The notes under the pieces are model-generated. The model saw nothing but the letters and a program-made list of their open reading frames with translations, was not told the origin of the DNA and ran no database searches. From Tubiluchus corallicola (lineage: Eukaryota > Priapulida > Priapulimorpha > Priapulimorphida > Tubiluchidae): a DNA stretch of 64,000 bases. Shown here in pieces: positions 45,389 through 58,500 of this stretch. Positions within the stretch are counted from its first letter, which is position 1. Each line of letters opens with the position of its first letter. The stretch is taken from the NCBI GenBank assembly GCA_030141605.1, contig JAQGDQ010000074.1, positions 173,773 through 237,772 on the forward strand, given 5' to 3'. The translations under genes were made by a program, and so were the position numbers.

Positions 45389-46432
45389 GAGGCAGTATGT
45401 TCGCATAAAGCAAAAAAAAGTTACCCTGACGCGAGGCCCCCTGGAGGGTGAGGCCCTGGGGAAGTATCCCCACTTCCCCCGCCCCCCCCCCCATGAAATA
45501 GCCATGTACAAGAACACATAGAAAAGCAAACTTTTACCGCAGCATTTGAAAGTCTGCTCAAGAATCAAAACTTGCTTTGCGACCAGGGCATGGTCCCATA
45601 ACAAGTTAGTCAGATGTTGTGGTACTTCACTAGACGAACAATACCCAGGTCCTGACGTTATACCAGAAATAGTTACGTGAAATGAAGAAAACGACGAAGA
45701 AGGACTTTATGGTTACTAAGTTTATGGAAGTTAGCAATATAGTAAGTGAGGCTGCCAGGTGCATATGCAATTCTTATAATTATCGTAATATTTTTTCCTA
45801 ATTTTTGGACGTTTTGCACCAAGTTTCGGACAGTTTTGTGCTAGGCGAAGAGTATTTGATAATTTCTACTACAGCTGCTATTGTATAGTTGCTAAGGTAA
45901 ACAATTCTCGCATCATTACTATAGTAACTGCTATGTTTCCTGTTGTTGTTAAGATTTGTTGTCAGTTCGTATAATGGTGAAAATTGAGGTTTCGCAAATT
46001 AATTTTCTTACCTTATCAAACTTTATTATCTACCCCTTTGCTCGAATAAACAATAACACAGCAACTAATTTTTTAGAATGACATTTTATATTAATAATCT
46101 AGACTAGAATCATTACAATGATTAGATGATCTTAAAAAGGCCAGTAATGTCACAGATTCTAGGGTGATCCGTGTCAGATGATCCTAAAATTCAACTGGTC
46201 CTAAACAATTTTGATTAAGACCAATTCATAGGGAAATTTTTCTGGAATACTAACATACTGATTTAGAAAAAACAAATGAAAAAGAATTTGTGTTGTAATT
46301 AATTCCTAAAAAATGTTTGCTTGATGAACCTATAGATTAAACTTGTAAAAACAATGCAATAAATAGAAAAGCCAGCATCCACTTAATTGATTGCTGAAGA
46401 CATATTGCAAAAACATTATCAGCCTATATGCA

Positions 46433-46555
46433 TTATGTATATATACATACATAATACGTATGTATGTATATGTGTATGTATATATATATGTATGTATGTA
46501 TTATATGCATATGTGTATATATACATATGTATATGTATATATATGTGCATACGGA

Positions 46556-46597
<42 letters not shown>
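46433..46597. repeat. TA/TATG-rich block
   Basis: Alternating purine-pyrimidine sequence (TATGTATA words) ending in about 40 bases of pure TA that abut the exact inverted repeat. Confidence 0.9.
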
Positions 46598-46601
<4 letters not shown>

Positions 46602-46708
46602 CCGAATCAGCAAATAGTCAGTCAGCGCACTAGGCCTGTAAGTATGCATGTTTATATTATATACTTACAGGCCTAGTGCGCTGACTGACTATTTGCTGAT
46701 TCGGTAAT
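46598..46708. repeat. Exact inverted repeat: 48-bp arms, 15-nt loop
   Basis: The left arm, 46598-46645, begins ATTACCGAATCAGCAAATAG. The right arm, 46661-46708, is its exact reverse complement and ends TTTGCTGATTCGGTAAT. The loop is GCATGTTTATATTAT. It could be a young foldback transposon, a hairpin RNA source or an assembly artefact. Confidence 0.9.
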
Positions 46709-46954
46709 CTTTAGATTAAATTATTCAGGCATTATACACGATTTTTTGTTCTAAGTGTACATAAGTTCTACAGTGTTTCTCAAAAGGCATATCTCAATTA
46801 AGGCTAAATTATAATACATTATGAATGATTATGAGACAATAAATCTCAAATGTGTACAATTAAATGGTCGTTCGCTTTTCCATTATATGCTTTATTATAG
46901 TAATATTTAAATCTTTTTTTCCAAATATAATGCGGCGTTTGTTTTATTTTGCAG

Positions 46955-47467
46955 GTGTTGACTTGTACGCTTTTTTGTTTTGCGATCTCAAGGGACATAG
47001 CTGCTTCCGGCACAAATAACTTGAAAACCAATTTAAGTTATCTAAACCCATATTTATTTGAATCTGAAGACATTCGGACTGCGTTAATGAAGTCAAACAT
47101 TAGCATTTATAAAAATGAGAATGTGCTAACCAGTACGAACGCTTTAGAAACAACAAGTGCGCCTGAAAAAGGACACAGCGAAAGTATAAGAGCTGAACTA
47201 ACAAACTCACATTCGCAGGAAATCAAAAATAAAGTGGAAGGTGCGGCTAATTTCCGGATTTCCGATGAAAAGATGTCGATAATCAAAGCAGCGAATGAAC
47301 AAATTAACAGTTCAGACATTACTGCTACTGAGATGGAGAATCCATCTTTCTCAGTCTCGGCGAGATTGGCAAAAAATGACAGTTCTTATGGTAAAATTTT
47401 TTTAACTAAAAATGAGATTTGGAACACGAATTACTTGGAGGCGAATAAAAGAAACGCGTCAGTAAAG
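46955..47467 (+). CDS. Secreted glycoprotein, first visible exon
   Basis: Acceptor TTTTGCAG before 46955, donor AAG|GTAAAT after 47467, phase 0 on both sides. It has sequons at NLS, NIS, NSS, NDS and NAS and is rich in Ser, Asn, Glu and Lys, with no domain visible. The only cysteines are the two in the signal-peptide half. Confidence 0.75.
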
Positions 47468-50300
47468 GTAAATTCATATCTAATTGTTGCATAATAATGT
47501 TAGTTGCACTGGTTATGTAAGGCTGTAGCTATTGTTTAAAACAATGCAAGATTTTATTATGTTAAAGGACAAGAAAAGGGGTGCCTGAAGTAGGTATCAG
47601 AAAAATTGCCTTATAAAAAATACTACTTTATAGCAATTTTATGCGTATATCGTGCTCGCGTTGAGAGGTATTTTTGTTTGTTTTCATTTCAAATCTCCCG
47701 CAATACTGTTCCGACCACGCCATTACATGACGTCACTACGCTAACGTAAATCAGGGGAAGAAAAGACAATGTTAAATTATATCCCAAAAAACTTTCTATG
47801 TAAAGTTATATTACTTAGCATTTCGCTTACCTGCTGGAAAGACTTATGTAACTAGAAATAATAATTTACAATATTTCTGCCAATTGGTAAAATGTCGCTG
47901 ACTCACCCTCCAGGGTGCACTACTCACTAACCAAAAACGTATTTTTTAATCTTACTGACAAAATACAATAATTTAAAATTTTACTTATTTAGCAACGTGT
48001 ATGCTACGATGCTCTCACTATTTTTTCAAGTTTTACTCAGTGCTTTCTAAGCTTGTTTCAAACGGCCTACCATCAAAATGGCTACGCCCAACGGTCATCG
48101 CGGGAGTTTAAATTACACGTTTTATAGAGCGTTACGGCCGACGCAAACCCTGCAAGTAAAAACGCAGTATAAAATATATAACGTGGTATAAAATTTCAAG
48201 ACGAATTTTTTCAGCTTTATGTAAGTAGAGGGTTTTCTTGTGCTTTAATACTCTGGATGGTTAAATAAATCAATGTGTGAACTACTGGTATTCGCCCTTC
48301 GATAGAAATGCATAATATTTTTCGGTCACGTTGTGCTATAGATTTCCTCTCAGCTCTTTCAATTCAAGTGACTGAATGCTTACTCCCCGCTTAAAGTCAC
48401 TTGAGCAAGTTTAAGTGACCCATCGTCGATCATGATTATATGCATAAAACCTCATTGCCATTTATTGTGCATATATTGCATTTTATACAGTACCAAAGCC
48501 ATACATTATATTTTTACCGATTTTTTTTATTAGATTCCACCGATCACTGTGCCACTAGTGGAGGTCCGGAAGCTACAGACCAATTCCACTATTTATGAAC
48601 CTAAAAGTATAATAACAGCTGGAAACGCCAACACAAAATTAAGGAATAGAAACAAGCTCATACAAAACATACTTCGATTCTATTCTGGCTCGTCAGCCTT
48701 TGGTAAATCTAATAAGACAATTTCAACACAAAAGAACACAGTTTCTTCTCATCTCAGCAAAAACGCGACATTTCTTTGGTCAAACAAAAGTGGAAATGCT
48801 AAACAAGATCAACAGGAAGTATTAAAGCACAAGGATCCTGAAAATGATGAGGGTATCCAAATTCGAAAGCACAGAGTGATAAATGAAACAATGCCCTTGG
48901 AAGCAAGATTAACACCAAATCCATTGTTAAATTCATCCGGAGCGTTTACTACAAACAACAGTGAAGTGGTGCCAAACAGTTTAAGTTCTTTAGTGAAAAC
49001 AATCCTAGTTGCTAAGGCAGATAATATACCAGTATATGAAAAGAAGGAAAGCCCACAGCAAACTGATAAACAACATTTTCCTCACAGACCAGTGAAAGTA
49101 TTTTACCTTAATTCAAAGGCTGACTACTTAAAAGTGTGGCCGACAACTAGAGAACCGGAACCTACAGAAATTGACGAGGAGCAAAAACAACATGTGAATG
49201 CTAGTCCATTGAATACTGAAATAAAAGACAAAGTTAAGATTTTCAAAACACTAGGAAATGCTGATACTGCGCCCATGGCAGTTGAATATAGGCTGAAGCT
49301 TAGTGATTGGTTTTCTAGCGATGCAACACATTTTCCAACTATGACAACTCAAGGACCAAACATGCAGACGATTCATATCTATGCAGGACCTCCAAAAAAT
49401 TTACACCCTGATTACAGATTGTCCTTGGAAGAGTTGGATCACCCAGATTTTTACAGAAAAGATTTGCAGATGAACCACAGACAGCCGCGTCCTCAGCGAC
49501 CACTTCATTACAGCAATAATTATTATTTTAGGCCAATCGTTCATCAAGAGAGCATGGATCCGCATAGATTCTATATCAGTGAACCAACTACGAGAGTGCA
49601 TATGGAACCAGCTATTCCTAGGATCCACAGAGAACCAATTCCTGCTCACCGTGTATTTGTCAAAGAACTGACAAAGTCTACTGGCCTTAAAGAAATAGGA
49701 CAACCCTATGGCCAGCATTTCGAAGCAGTGACTCATTTTCCAAACTTTCATCGCCGTAATGGTGCTGACTATGTACCGTCGGTTATTGGAACCTCTAATC
49801 CATTTGACGTAGTTAGAAGGCAGAATAAAGGCAACGCAGCTAATCTTATTGCATATATCAAAGACGAAATAAAAAAGCAAAGAGTTGTTGATGATAACGT
49901 GCAGCCTATAGACCTAAACACAGTTCGCGAAACTAGAATCAACGGTGATAGCGCTCATGTAGGTCATATCAATAATCACCTCGTGTCAGTTGAAAAACTA
50001 ATTAGCAGACCTCATTTCCCAGATGAACTACCACTGGAGGCACAACGTGGTGCGCCCAAACACCTTTGGGAAGGATCTCTAGTGAATTCGCCAGTAGCGG
50101 CATATTTCCCCAACCCAGCATATCCTCTGGCACATAAAGAAAACTTTCACCGGCGCTATGCTAGTAATGTAGATAGCAAAGGACGACCTAAGGTTGCGCA
50201 ATTTGACCTGGAAAACGGTCATCTTAGATCATTCTTAGATATGAATATTTATCATTCCGGTGGGAGAACACATTGGAAATATGATGATGATGATAAATAA
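46955..50300 (+). CDS. Secreted cysteine-free glycoprotein of unknown function, 5' exon missing
   Basis: Two exons are seen, 46955-47467 (171 codons) and 48534-50300 (588 codons plus TAA), joined in phase 0. The first opens right after a TTTTGCAG acceptor with VLTCTLFCFAISRDIAASG, the second half of a signal peptide, so a short 5' exon must carry the ATG. After the signal peptide I see no cysteine in about 740 residues. There are about 13 N-glycosylation sequons, mostly in the first 400 residues. The middle is rich in Pro, His, Arg and Tyr (HIYAGPPKNLHPDYRLSLEE, then PRPQRPLHY). The last residues are YDDDDK. This composition suggests an extracellular, largely disordered protein such as a matrix or cuticle component. 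I recognise no family. AATAAA lies at 50734-50739. A 28-base assembly gap lies in the presumed 3' UTR. Confidence 0.8.
48534..50300 (+). CDS. Secreted glycoprotein, terminal exon
   Basis: Acceptor TTTTATTAG before 48534, then IPPITVPLVEVRKLQTNST. The frame runs 588 codons to TAA at 50298-50300. It has eight sequons in the first roughly 230 residues (NST, NKT, NAT, NKS, NET, NSS, NNS, NAS), a Pro/His/Arg-rich middle with near-repeats such as PRIHREPIPAHR, and an acidic tail ending DDDDK. The length, uniform codon use and good acceptor make it clearly coding. Confidence 0.85.
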   Translation: MPPITVPLVEVRKLQTNSTIYEPKSIITAGNANTKLRNRNKLIQNILRFYSGSSAFGKSNKTISTQKNTVSSHLSKNATFLWSNKSGNAKQDQQEVLKHKDPENDEGIQIRKHRVINETMPLEARLTPNPLLNSSGAFTTNNSEVVPNSLSSLVKTILVAKADNIPVYEKKESPQQTDKQHFPHRPVKVFYLNSKADYLKVWPTTREPEPTEIDEEQKQHVNASPLNTEIKDKVKIFKTLGNADTAPMAVEYRLKLSDWFSSDATHFPTMTTQGPNMQTIHIYAGPPKNLHPDYRLSLEELDHPDFYRKDLQMNHRQPRPQRPLHYSNNYYFRPIVHQESMDPHRFYISEPTTRVHMEPAIPRIHREPIPAHRVFVKELTKSTGLKEIGQPYGQHFEAVTHFPNFHRRNGADYVPSVIGTSNPFDVVRRQNKGNAANLIAYIKDEIKKQRVVDDNVQPIDLNTVRETRINGDSAHVGHINNHLVSVEKLISRPHFPDELPLEAQRGAPKHLWEGSLVNSPVAAYFPNPAYPLAHKENFHRRYASNVDSKGRPKVAQFDLENGHLRSFLDMNIYHSGGRTHWKYDDDDK

Positions 50301-50472
50301 AACAATTACTCTGTGTGTTCACACCAGTAAACTGAACGGAGAGCATGATACGTTTTGAAGTTGAAAGATAAAGTTTTATGTTCCTGCTGTTTTGTTTTAA
50401 ATGTAATCATAAGAGACTAAATCTACAATGTGAGAACGTTACTAATGGTCTTATTACTAAGTCATATTTCCG

Positions 50473-50500
50473 NNNNNNNNNNNNNNNNNNNNNNNNNNNN
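50473..50500. other. Assembly gap (28 N)
   Basis: A run of N downstream of the stop codon of the plus-strand secreted protein. The true length is unknown. Confidence 1.
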
Positions 50501-50733
50501 TTGTAATGTTGTTGCCTTTCAGCTTACTGTATTTATTACAAGGCAATGTGCATGTACCAAACATTTTGTTTTCAAAAATTATAATGCCAAGTTTTGATAA
50601 CTTGATATTCGTCAAGATATTGCCACGTTTGCTGGGTTAGTACGAACGATGGCTTTTGCATCGCCTCGGTGATAACATAAAAGCGGATGTTTCAAAATTG
50701 TTATGCGAATTTGTTTTGATTATTTGTAAAGTT

Positions 50734-50739
50734 AATAAA
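50734..50739 (+). terminator. Likely polyadenylation signal of the secreted glycoprotein gene
   Basis: AATAAA about 430 bases after the stop codon, in AT-rich DNA. It is the clearest canonical signal I noticed downstream of the stop. Confidence 0.5.
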
Positions 50740-51772
50740 TTATTATAAATATTATATTCAAAGTTTTCATCGCCGTAGCGTGATTGCTGTGGTGGATGTT
50801 AGGGGTTAAAAACGCTTCTTAGAAAATCAATTTCTACTAACGACATGATTTTCTCACTAAAAAGGAAGGTAGCTACAAGTGTTAACTTAAAGTGTTACAA
50901 ACGTTTTTTCGTCTTCAAATGCATTACATAGAGTAAAATTTCCTCCATTTTTATGGTTTCGGCATAATTTCCGCTCCTGCTACCTGCGCAATGTAACAAT
51001 TGAATCCATTCCTGCGCCTTTGAAGTAACTTATAAGTGCTATAATAATTTTCGTTTAGAAAAACGTTTTCCAAATGCTTCAATAAAAGTGCGAACTTTCC
51101 TGTTTTCTATGGTTTAGCTATGTAACATTAGACATTGTAGCAGCTAAATGTATTAAGTAAACAACTTCTGGTTTCTCAACAGCACTTGACATTGTGCTAA
51201 TTTTCCTCAGCCCTTTAGAATTTATTTCACGAAAAGTATTTTTCACTGCTTCCGAAAATATAAGTTGTTAAGAAGATGGAGAAGAGGCAATAGCTAATTG
51301 GTTATAGCAAGTGCAAAGCTCAGTACACTGTAAAACTCAAGCAGTGTCTTACTTAGCAAATGAATACGTGATAATCTGGAAAGCAACTCTCATGAAGTTT
51401 CATCCAATATTTCTGTTATGGGAAGATTACACACCTGAAGCGGCTAAAAGACCTCTACTGGTTTGCTATCTCAGCTTGAAGTATCATCCTTGGTATTTAG
51501 TTAGTATTTTAGTATCGCTGCAAACATTCAACGCCTGCAGTGAACCTAGATGTTGTTTGCCGGATTCTGACTCAAGTGCGTGAAATTATTTTAAAATATT
51601 TACACTTTGTAAATATTTCACTGATTTTTTATTTTATTGTAAGGTGTGTAAATTTTATCCAATGTAAACAAATGTATATTAATTTTGGCACTTCACAGTA
51701 TAGGCTGGAATGAAAGCTAACATAGCCTGCCAGTCTCCTCTTTTATAAAATATGGTAATTTTATAAATGTTC

Positions 51773-51962
<190 letters not shown>

Positions 51963-52240
51963 TAATCAATAATCACCGACACTAATCACAAGGATAAACA
52001 TTTCAGCTCACCCAAGAAAGCCAGGTATCAGAATGAGCCCAGCTTCCTCATTGCATATTGGGTTCTCGTAATTTTCCTATACACTTTTTAACAAATTGAC
52101 AGTTAAGTTAATTGCTGGTTATAAAACATCATGTCATATTTATTAACTTCACCTGTACAACAGCTACCACCTGCTACTGTCTTAAAAGTTCTTAGTCTAT
52201 AATTATTCCTTTAGTTCCTGAGTGTTGCATCAGTTATAGA

Positions 52241-52503
52241 TCATGACCTAAAAATCGCTTCAACAGGACCCTTGACTCTCATATCTGTGCCGTGCCAAGC
52301 ACTCTTGGACATGTCTAGTCCCCATCTAGAGGCCGGGGGCGAGCGACCATAAACTTGAACCAATTCTCTAAAATAATGTGGGGAATTGCCACAACACAGA
52401 CCAACATACTGAAGCCCAAGTTCTTTACATTGCCTAGAGAATTCGATGATTTCTGCTCTTGAATTTAGGCATCGGTCAAGATCAGTTGGCCAAGCTTTCT
52501 CTC
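52241..52503 (-). CDS. BHMT-like exon 7, zinc Cys-Cys pair and stop
   Basis: Begins GEKAWPTDLDRCLNSRAEII across the junction and contains LQYVGLCCGNSPHYFREL, then GRSPPASRWGLDMSKS. It ends at TGA (52243-52241). A minus-strand AATAAA lies about 100 bases further on (52144-52139). The preceding intron is the longest of this gene (2.8 kb). Confidence 0.9.
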
Positions 52504-55500
52504 CTAAAATAATTACAACATTTGATTAGATCAGATGATCTGATCAGTAAAAATTGCATAAACGTACGTTTCACATTTTAAATGCATAATGTTTATGCGA
52601 AAATGTGAAAAGACACTATGGTAGTCAAGTACTGGAATTCTTTCTCTGAACATGTCCACGGGCCTCTATCTGTATCAAGTAAATTATTTAGTAACACAGT
52701 AATGAAAAAAGATTTTTCAACACATTGTATTTTGATTTTTTGCAGGTACATGCAAGTGCTAATTGCCCTCTATGTCACTCCCGTATCCATTTTAACTTGT
52801 CTTGTTTATTGCTTACATCTTTTATTGTTTTACACAATTAATTTTGTTGTGCAAATGGATACATAAATAAAATAAACAAATAAAATAAAAAAGTAGTAAA
52901 GCAGTTATGAAACTGACTCTGCAGAATAAAAGTAGTTGAGGTTGTAGCTAGAACCATTAGTTAGATCATTTACAGTAATTCTGCGTCTCAGAGAGCAAAG
53001 TTTGTTCCTCAGTGTATTTTGCTTCTAAGGCTAAATAAAAAAATTGAGGGATAACTCTGTGAGAGCCGTATAACCAAAAGGGCCGCCATCATTCTTTTTG
53101 AAAATTATCTTTTCAGTGCAATGGTCTACAGAGCTGTACAGTATGCATGATCCCTAGGAAACTTGGGGTCAAAGATTTCATATCTGATGTTGTATTGATG
53201 ACTTAACATATTTTTACGTTTATTTTTCCTATGCCCACAGTACTCTGATGTGCAGACACTGCTAGTGGTGACATGGAAAAGAATGGCGATATCTGCATCG
53301 ATCCTCTTCTGTCCTAGCAGTTGTTTAATGGGTGCTTGTATTTGATCAGCAAATCATATTGTAATTGTTCTCAGACATAAACTATTTTAACATTCACACC
53401 GGCGTCCCTGCTGCCTAGGCCTACTGGTCAAGCATACTTAAGGTCCAAGGCATAGGCAGAGTGCAGTAGTGTATCTACCGCTGCATGCTGGAAGGTATAA
53501 TTCCACTAACCATACTAGCAATCAGATTAATTGAGGTCTTGAAGCCACAGTATATGATGTCGCCTTTTGGGCCCGAACTAATCATTCACAAAATTCTACA
53601 GTCCAAATTGGACATAAGCTTGTTGAACTCAGCAGCATCTGGAAATTTGTCTTTAATATTGGAAAAACGATGGAACGTTTTGCTGAACATTGCTTGAACT
53701 CATTATTGATAAACGAAAGTCGTACTTGTTGTTGATCAGAATGATGAAGCGTGTAGCTGTGTGGTAGAAGAAGATGACAGAGCAGATTTTATTCAGGTAA
53801 TCAATCCAGTGGTGCTCTGACCTTTATGTACTATGAGACGTACTCTGGTACATCTCAGAATAATTCCAAGGTGATCTGCTGATATAAATGCAGGCATGCA
53901 TTAATTAACTGCCATGTCATGCTGCCAGAAAAGGTTGCAGATATCACCATACCTTTTCATGTAACGTAATCAGTGTTCTATGTGCATCGGAGAAAGCCAG
54001 TGTTGAAGAAACTAGGGGCTCATTTGATTTATTTCGAGGCGAAAGAATTCCTCTGGCACGTAGACGAATGTCTGGAACTAAAGAATTAAGTAAGAGCAAA
54101 TATGAGGGCATTTGTACTGTCCAAAGTTGAGGCTGAGAGCTAAGACATGACCGGTGGGCAGGACAGAGCATTCAAGTGGTACAAAGTGAAGAAGGATATG
54201 ATTTGATTTCAAGCTGATGACAACACACTGGACCACCATATGGAAAGGATGAACTACATTGCCAAGTTGATTATAAATTGGCCCTGGCCGAATGGAAATC
54301 GTGAATGTGAAATGCCGATCAGTGTGCCACACCCTCCAATCTTTGTGCTATCAGCAGCTCACATCTCATTAACATTCTTCAGATGAAAGTACAGACGACA
54401 TTAGTAGTGATGATGACAGGAGTGAGTGTAAAGAGTCGACAGATTTGGATGAGGAGTAATCGCCAACGCTGCTTCGTTAATATTGAATAGGTTAATTTGT
54501 TGTTAAGATGACCAAGTGTACCAAAAAAAACAGAAACAAAAAATAAATTCCCTGTTGAAGTCATAATACTGGGCTTCATTGTGGTGCTAGGGTGAAAACC
54601 TGATGTAGTGGGTAACACGTACATTCACATATCTGCCTTTGATCGGTAGATCAGGTTTCCAAGTCAATTGCAGTTTTGCTCACCTTCGAAGCACGTATCC
54701 CACATTGCCTCACAATATAGGCCTATCAGGTAAGTTCTAACACAGGGGATTTTCTAGTTCGCTGGGAGTTTGACTGTTCATAACTCAGCAGGACAGACAC
54801 CTTTTATTGACTCTTGTCGCCATTTTGATTAAGGTCAAATATAGGTCAAATAATCAAAGTGGCACTAAATATGAATGCTTCGATACTAAATGCCCTAAAA
54901 ATCACATATTATGCGGTTCTGCAGGCCAAGCTACTTGAATGATAAAATACAAAATAACGGATGGTGGTGGCCATTTTGGATATGAAAGTCAAAACTAGGT
55001 CATATTTCCTAGAAAGTATATACAATACAATACTGTAGATCAAGCCACTGAAAAGACAATTTTTACAATGGGCTATGGTGGTCTTTTTGGACATTGGGCT
55101 CCCACAGAGTTTACCCACACTTCTGCGAAAGACATGGGAACTAAATTTTTATCAAACGTTCATAAAACCCAAATCCACTATGAGACAAACCCTTGCTCTC
55201 TGCAGTCATGAATTACTGTAAAAGACCCAACTGCCTAGGAAATGTATACCCAAAAACAGTCGTGATAGTTCTTTTGTTTGAAACATCTTGGCTATTCATA
55301 CCATTTTCTAGAGTTAGAGTCTGCATTGTAGGTTCCTCTGGTGTAGTCCTTAATGTCACTGGCACTGCAGCAATCGGACCCTGCAAAGATACGGCAAACA
55401 AATTTGCTCTTGACTATAGCATTTTTTATTGTTGAAGCTTGTTTTTTACTCCTCATTCTGAAATTTACTTACTGATACAGCCAAATAACTCACAGCTAAG

Positions 55501-58500
55501 TAGAAAAGAATTAAGTGACTTCATTTATTTTGGTACTGTCAATGCAACTAATGTTACTTTACTTCATACCTTACAAACTTTAAGGGCTTCTCTGATAAGT
55601 GGCAGCATTGTAAATGGTCCCCTGGCACAGTTAAATCCCACCACATCTGCACCAGCCTCTTCTAGCTGACGCAACGCTTGAGGAAAAGGAACATGATCTA
55701 ATGTTTCATGGTCTTTGTACGCGGCTAATGTAACAACTGCAGGTAGTCCTAGAAAAGTATTGTAATTAAAATGAGACTAACTTAACAACGGATGGCACAC
55801 TAAATGAAACACAAAAGATTTATTTATGTTGTGAATTTTCGATACTTTATTATATTTTCAGTCATTCAAATAATTAAAGTAAAACAGATAATTGGATAAA
55901 AGAAACAAAACTGTAATATATAATATTATTATATACATTGTCAATATGTGTGAGCAAGCGGGGAAAGTGAATACTAATGCACAGTAGGATCGAGTCACAG
56001 TGGAAAGGTTAGATACGGTGAAAAGTATTGAAATATTTTCGTGCATGTTCAACATTTTTGTATGTTTAGCAAAGCAGTGTAAGATAAATCCATGTCCATG
56101 CCCGCCATATGGGGGCTGCTCGCCCTGGTTTGTTTTGCACTGAATCTGGTAAGAATCCAAAAGAGCAGTGTGTGGTCGCAAGACAGAGAAGAGAGCAGTT
56201 GTACCCGTGCATCTTAAAGCGACTAAAATTCAGTCTATATTAACTTCGTAAAGAATCATAGAGCTGGCATTTCTCAGCACTTTATAAACTTGGCACTCAT
56301 TATGTCAGTACGTACGACTTTCAACCTCCTATGAGAGTAGTCAAAGTTTTGCATGTGTTGGAGTTACTTGCTGTTACTAAGAAATGATGTCATTACAAAA
56401 TTTCTCTGCCACTTCAAATATTTGAAATCCAAAACGAGTCATCGAAGTATAGTTACGAAGACATTCTGCTACAAATTCTCATACCAATTTGTTCTTTACC
56501 TTTTTAACCAATTGTGCCTTTGGAATGGTAAGAAACGGTGAAAAAATTGCCATGCTTCTTTACATTTATTTTTGGTGCAAAATAGTTTCCGCTTCTTCCA
56601 CATATCATATCGTTTTCAGAATTATATTTAGTAAGTATACCATACCAGCTATAGCTCTTTTCATCTGCTTGTTTATTACTTTATCGTTTTGTTTCAACGA
56701 ATAGGTTATGATTACCTTTGCCATGCTTTTTTATTGCTTGTAATCCCAATAAAGCTTCTCCAACATACCCTGTTGTTTCTAGAATGATAAAGTCGGCTTT
56801 CTCCTCGACTGCCCATTCAACTTGCTCCTGAAAAACGAGCAAGTTCCTGTAAACAATATTTTGGTTTTAACACTATAACATGTAGAGGTATCAGTACATT
56901 TCCAAAGACATGAAAGTCAGTGCTTAAGAGTACAATGCAGATTTATTTCTTTGCGATTTATCAAAAGAAATTGGTTGTTTTACTGGATGCAATAATTATG
57001 AAAATTTATACATAAAAAGTATTTTTTATTTTTTTTCTATCACGCATGACTGTTCTAGAATAACCATGAAGTACCATCCTATAATTACAATTGAGACATA
57101 TCTGTTGATAAGATGACAGAAGAACAAGAAGGAACACACGCTAGAAAAGTAGACAACTTCAAATGCAGTTATTAAAATTTGAATCTTCAACATTTCCTAC
57201 GTTTCCTCAATTTTTACGTCTTGATTAGCGTAATCAAGAATTAATTCTTTATGGATCACTGAAATCCTGTTTTTGCTATTGTTTGCACAGTAGAAAGAGG
57301 TAGTGGTCATTCAACAATTTCAAAGTTTTTACAAATAAGACTAACTAAATAGTCTGCTAGGGTAGTATTGCAGAGCCATCTAGTCTCGGTTTTGAGACTT
57401 TGCAGCATCTTTACTTTGGCCGCGGTGTCTTAGCCATGTTGAGATGCATGTATCAGTAGGCACTATCAGATGCGTGTAGGCAAACGAAACCAGTTTGAGT
57501 GAGCATCGAACGCAGGCAGTCGTAAGCCATACACTGTACCACTTCATTGTTGCAGAATTTTGCCTTTGCTGTTCGAATGAGAAAATCAAACTATGTGATC
57601 CGAAAACAAAACAGTATTTTAGTCATCACAGAAACGAAAGCTCAATATACCTTAAACATGTCCTTAATTTCCACGATTATGGCAGGATCAGGAGGGAATG
57701 AATAAAGGTTTGTATTGGACAAGTCTCCTGCCATGAGTGTCCCTGTGTCGTCTGCAACTTCTCGTGCAATACGTAAAGCATCTCGGTTTAATCGTTCTAA
57801 GTCTCCTTCCCGACCAGCAATACGCAGTTTCTCACGATGTCCATAATACTAGAAAAAATAATGACAAACTTAACATAAGCATTATTAGGCAATAAGCCTT
57901 TTAAATAAATGTCCTGGTACCCTAATTTTTAGTTTATCACATGTGTTGAAAGAGAGCCGCCTCTTCGGGTAATGTTATCTTTCTAGCCTTCCATCTTTCG
58001 CCTGTCCTTTCTCTCTCTCCCTCTCTCACTCACACACACACACAAACACACACACGCACGCACGCACACACACACACACACACATACTCACCCCTCTTTC
58101 TTCCACTCCCTCTGTTTCTCTGTTTTCCCACTCTGCCTATCTCTTCTCTCTCTACCTCATTCTCTCTTTCATCATTTCTTCCTCACTCACTAGTGACTTG
58201 TCTTATTTTTACAAAATTATAAATTGATAATATTTGTCGTAACATGAAGAAACCACAGATATTCTCCTATAGTGTTTTTGATTCTTGCTTCTGACTGTTG
58301 TTTTCTTCAATAATTATGAATTATAACCAATTAAAATGAAATGTAAATTTTGTCCTACTGTGTAAGCTGGCAGAACATCAGTTCCCGCGTGGACAAAGTC
58401 GTAATGTAACTGTCGAACAACTTCCGGGTGCTCAAGAACTACTTCCGGTATATAAGCTGCTGCAGATACATAACCTCTTCGCTCAAATTCGAGCAAGTAT

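Noticed and set aside
49401-49880. 159-codon minus-strand open frame
   Set aside because: It lies antisense within the terminal exon of the secreted glycoprotein and has no recognisable domain; a shadow of the real coding strand.
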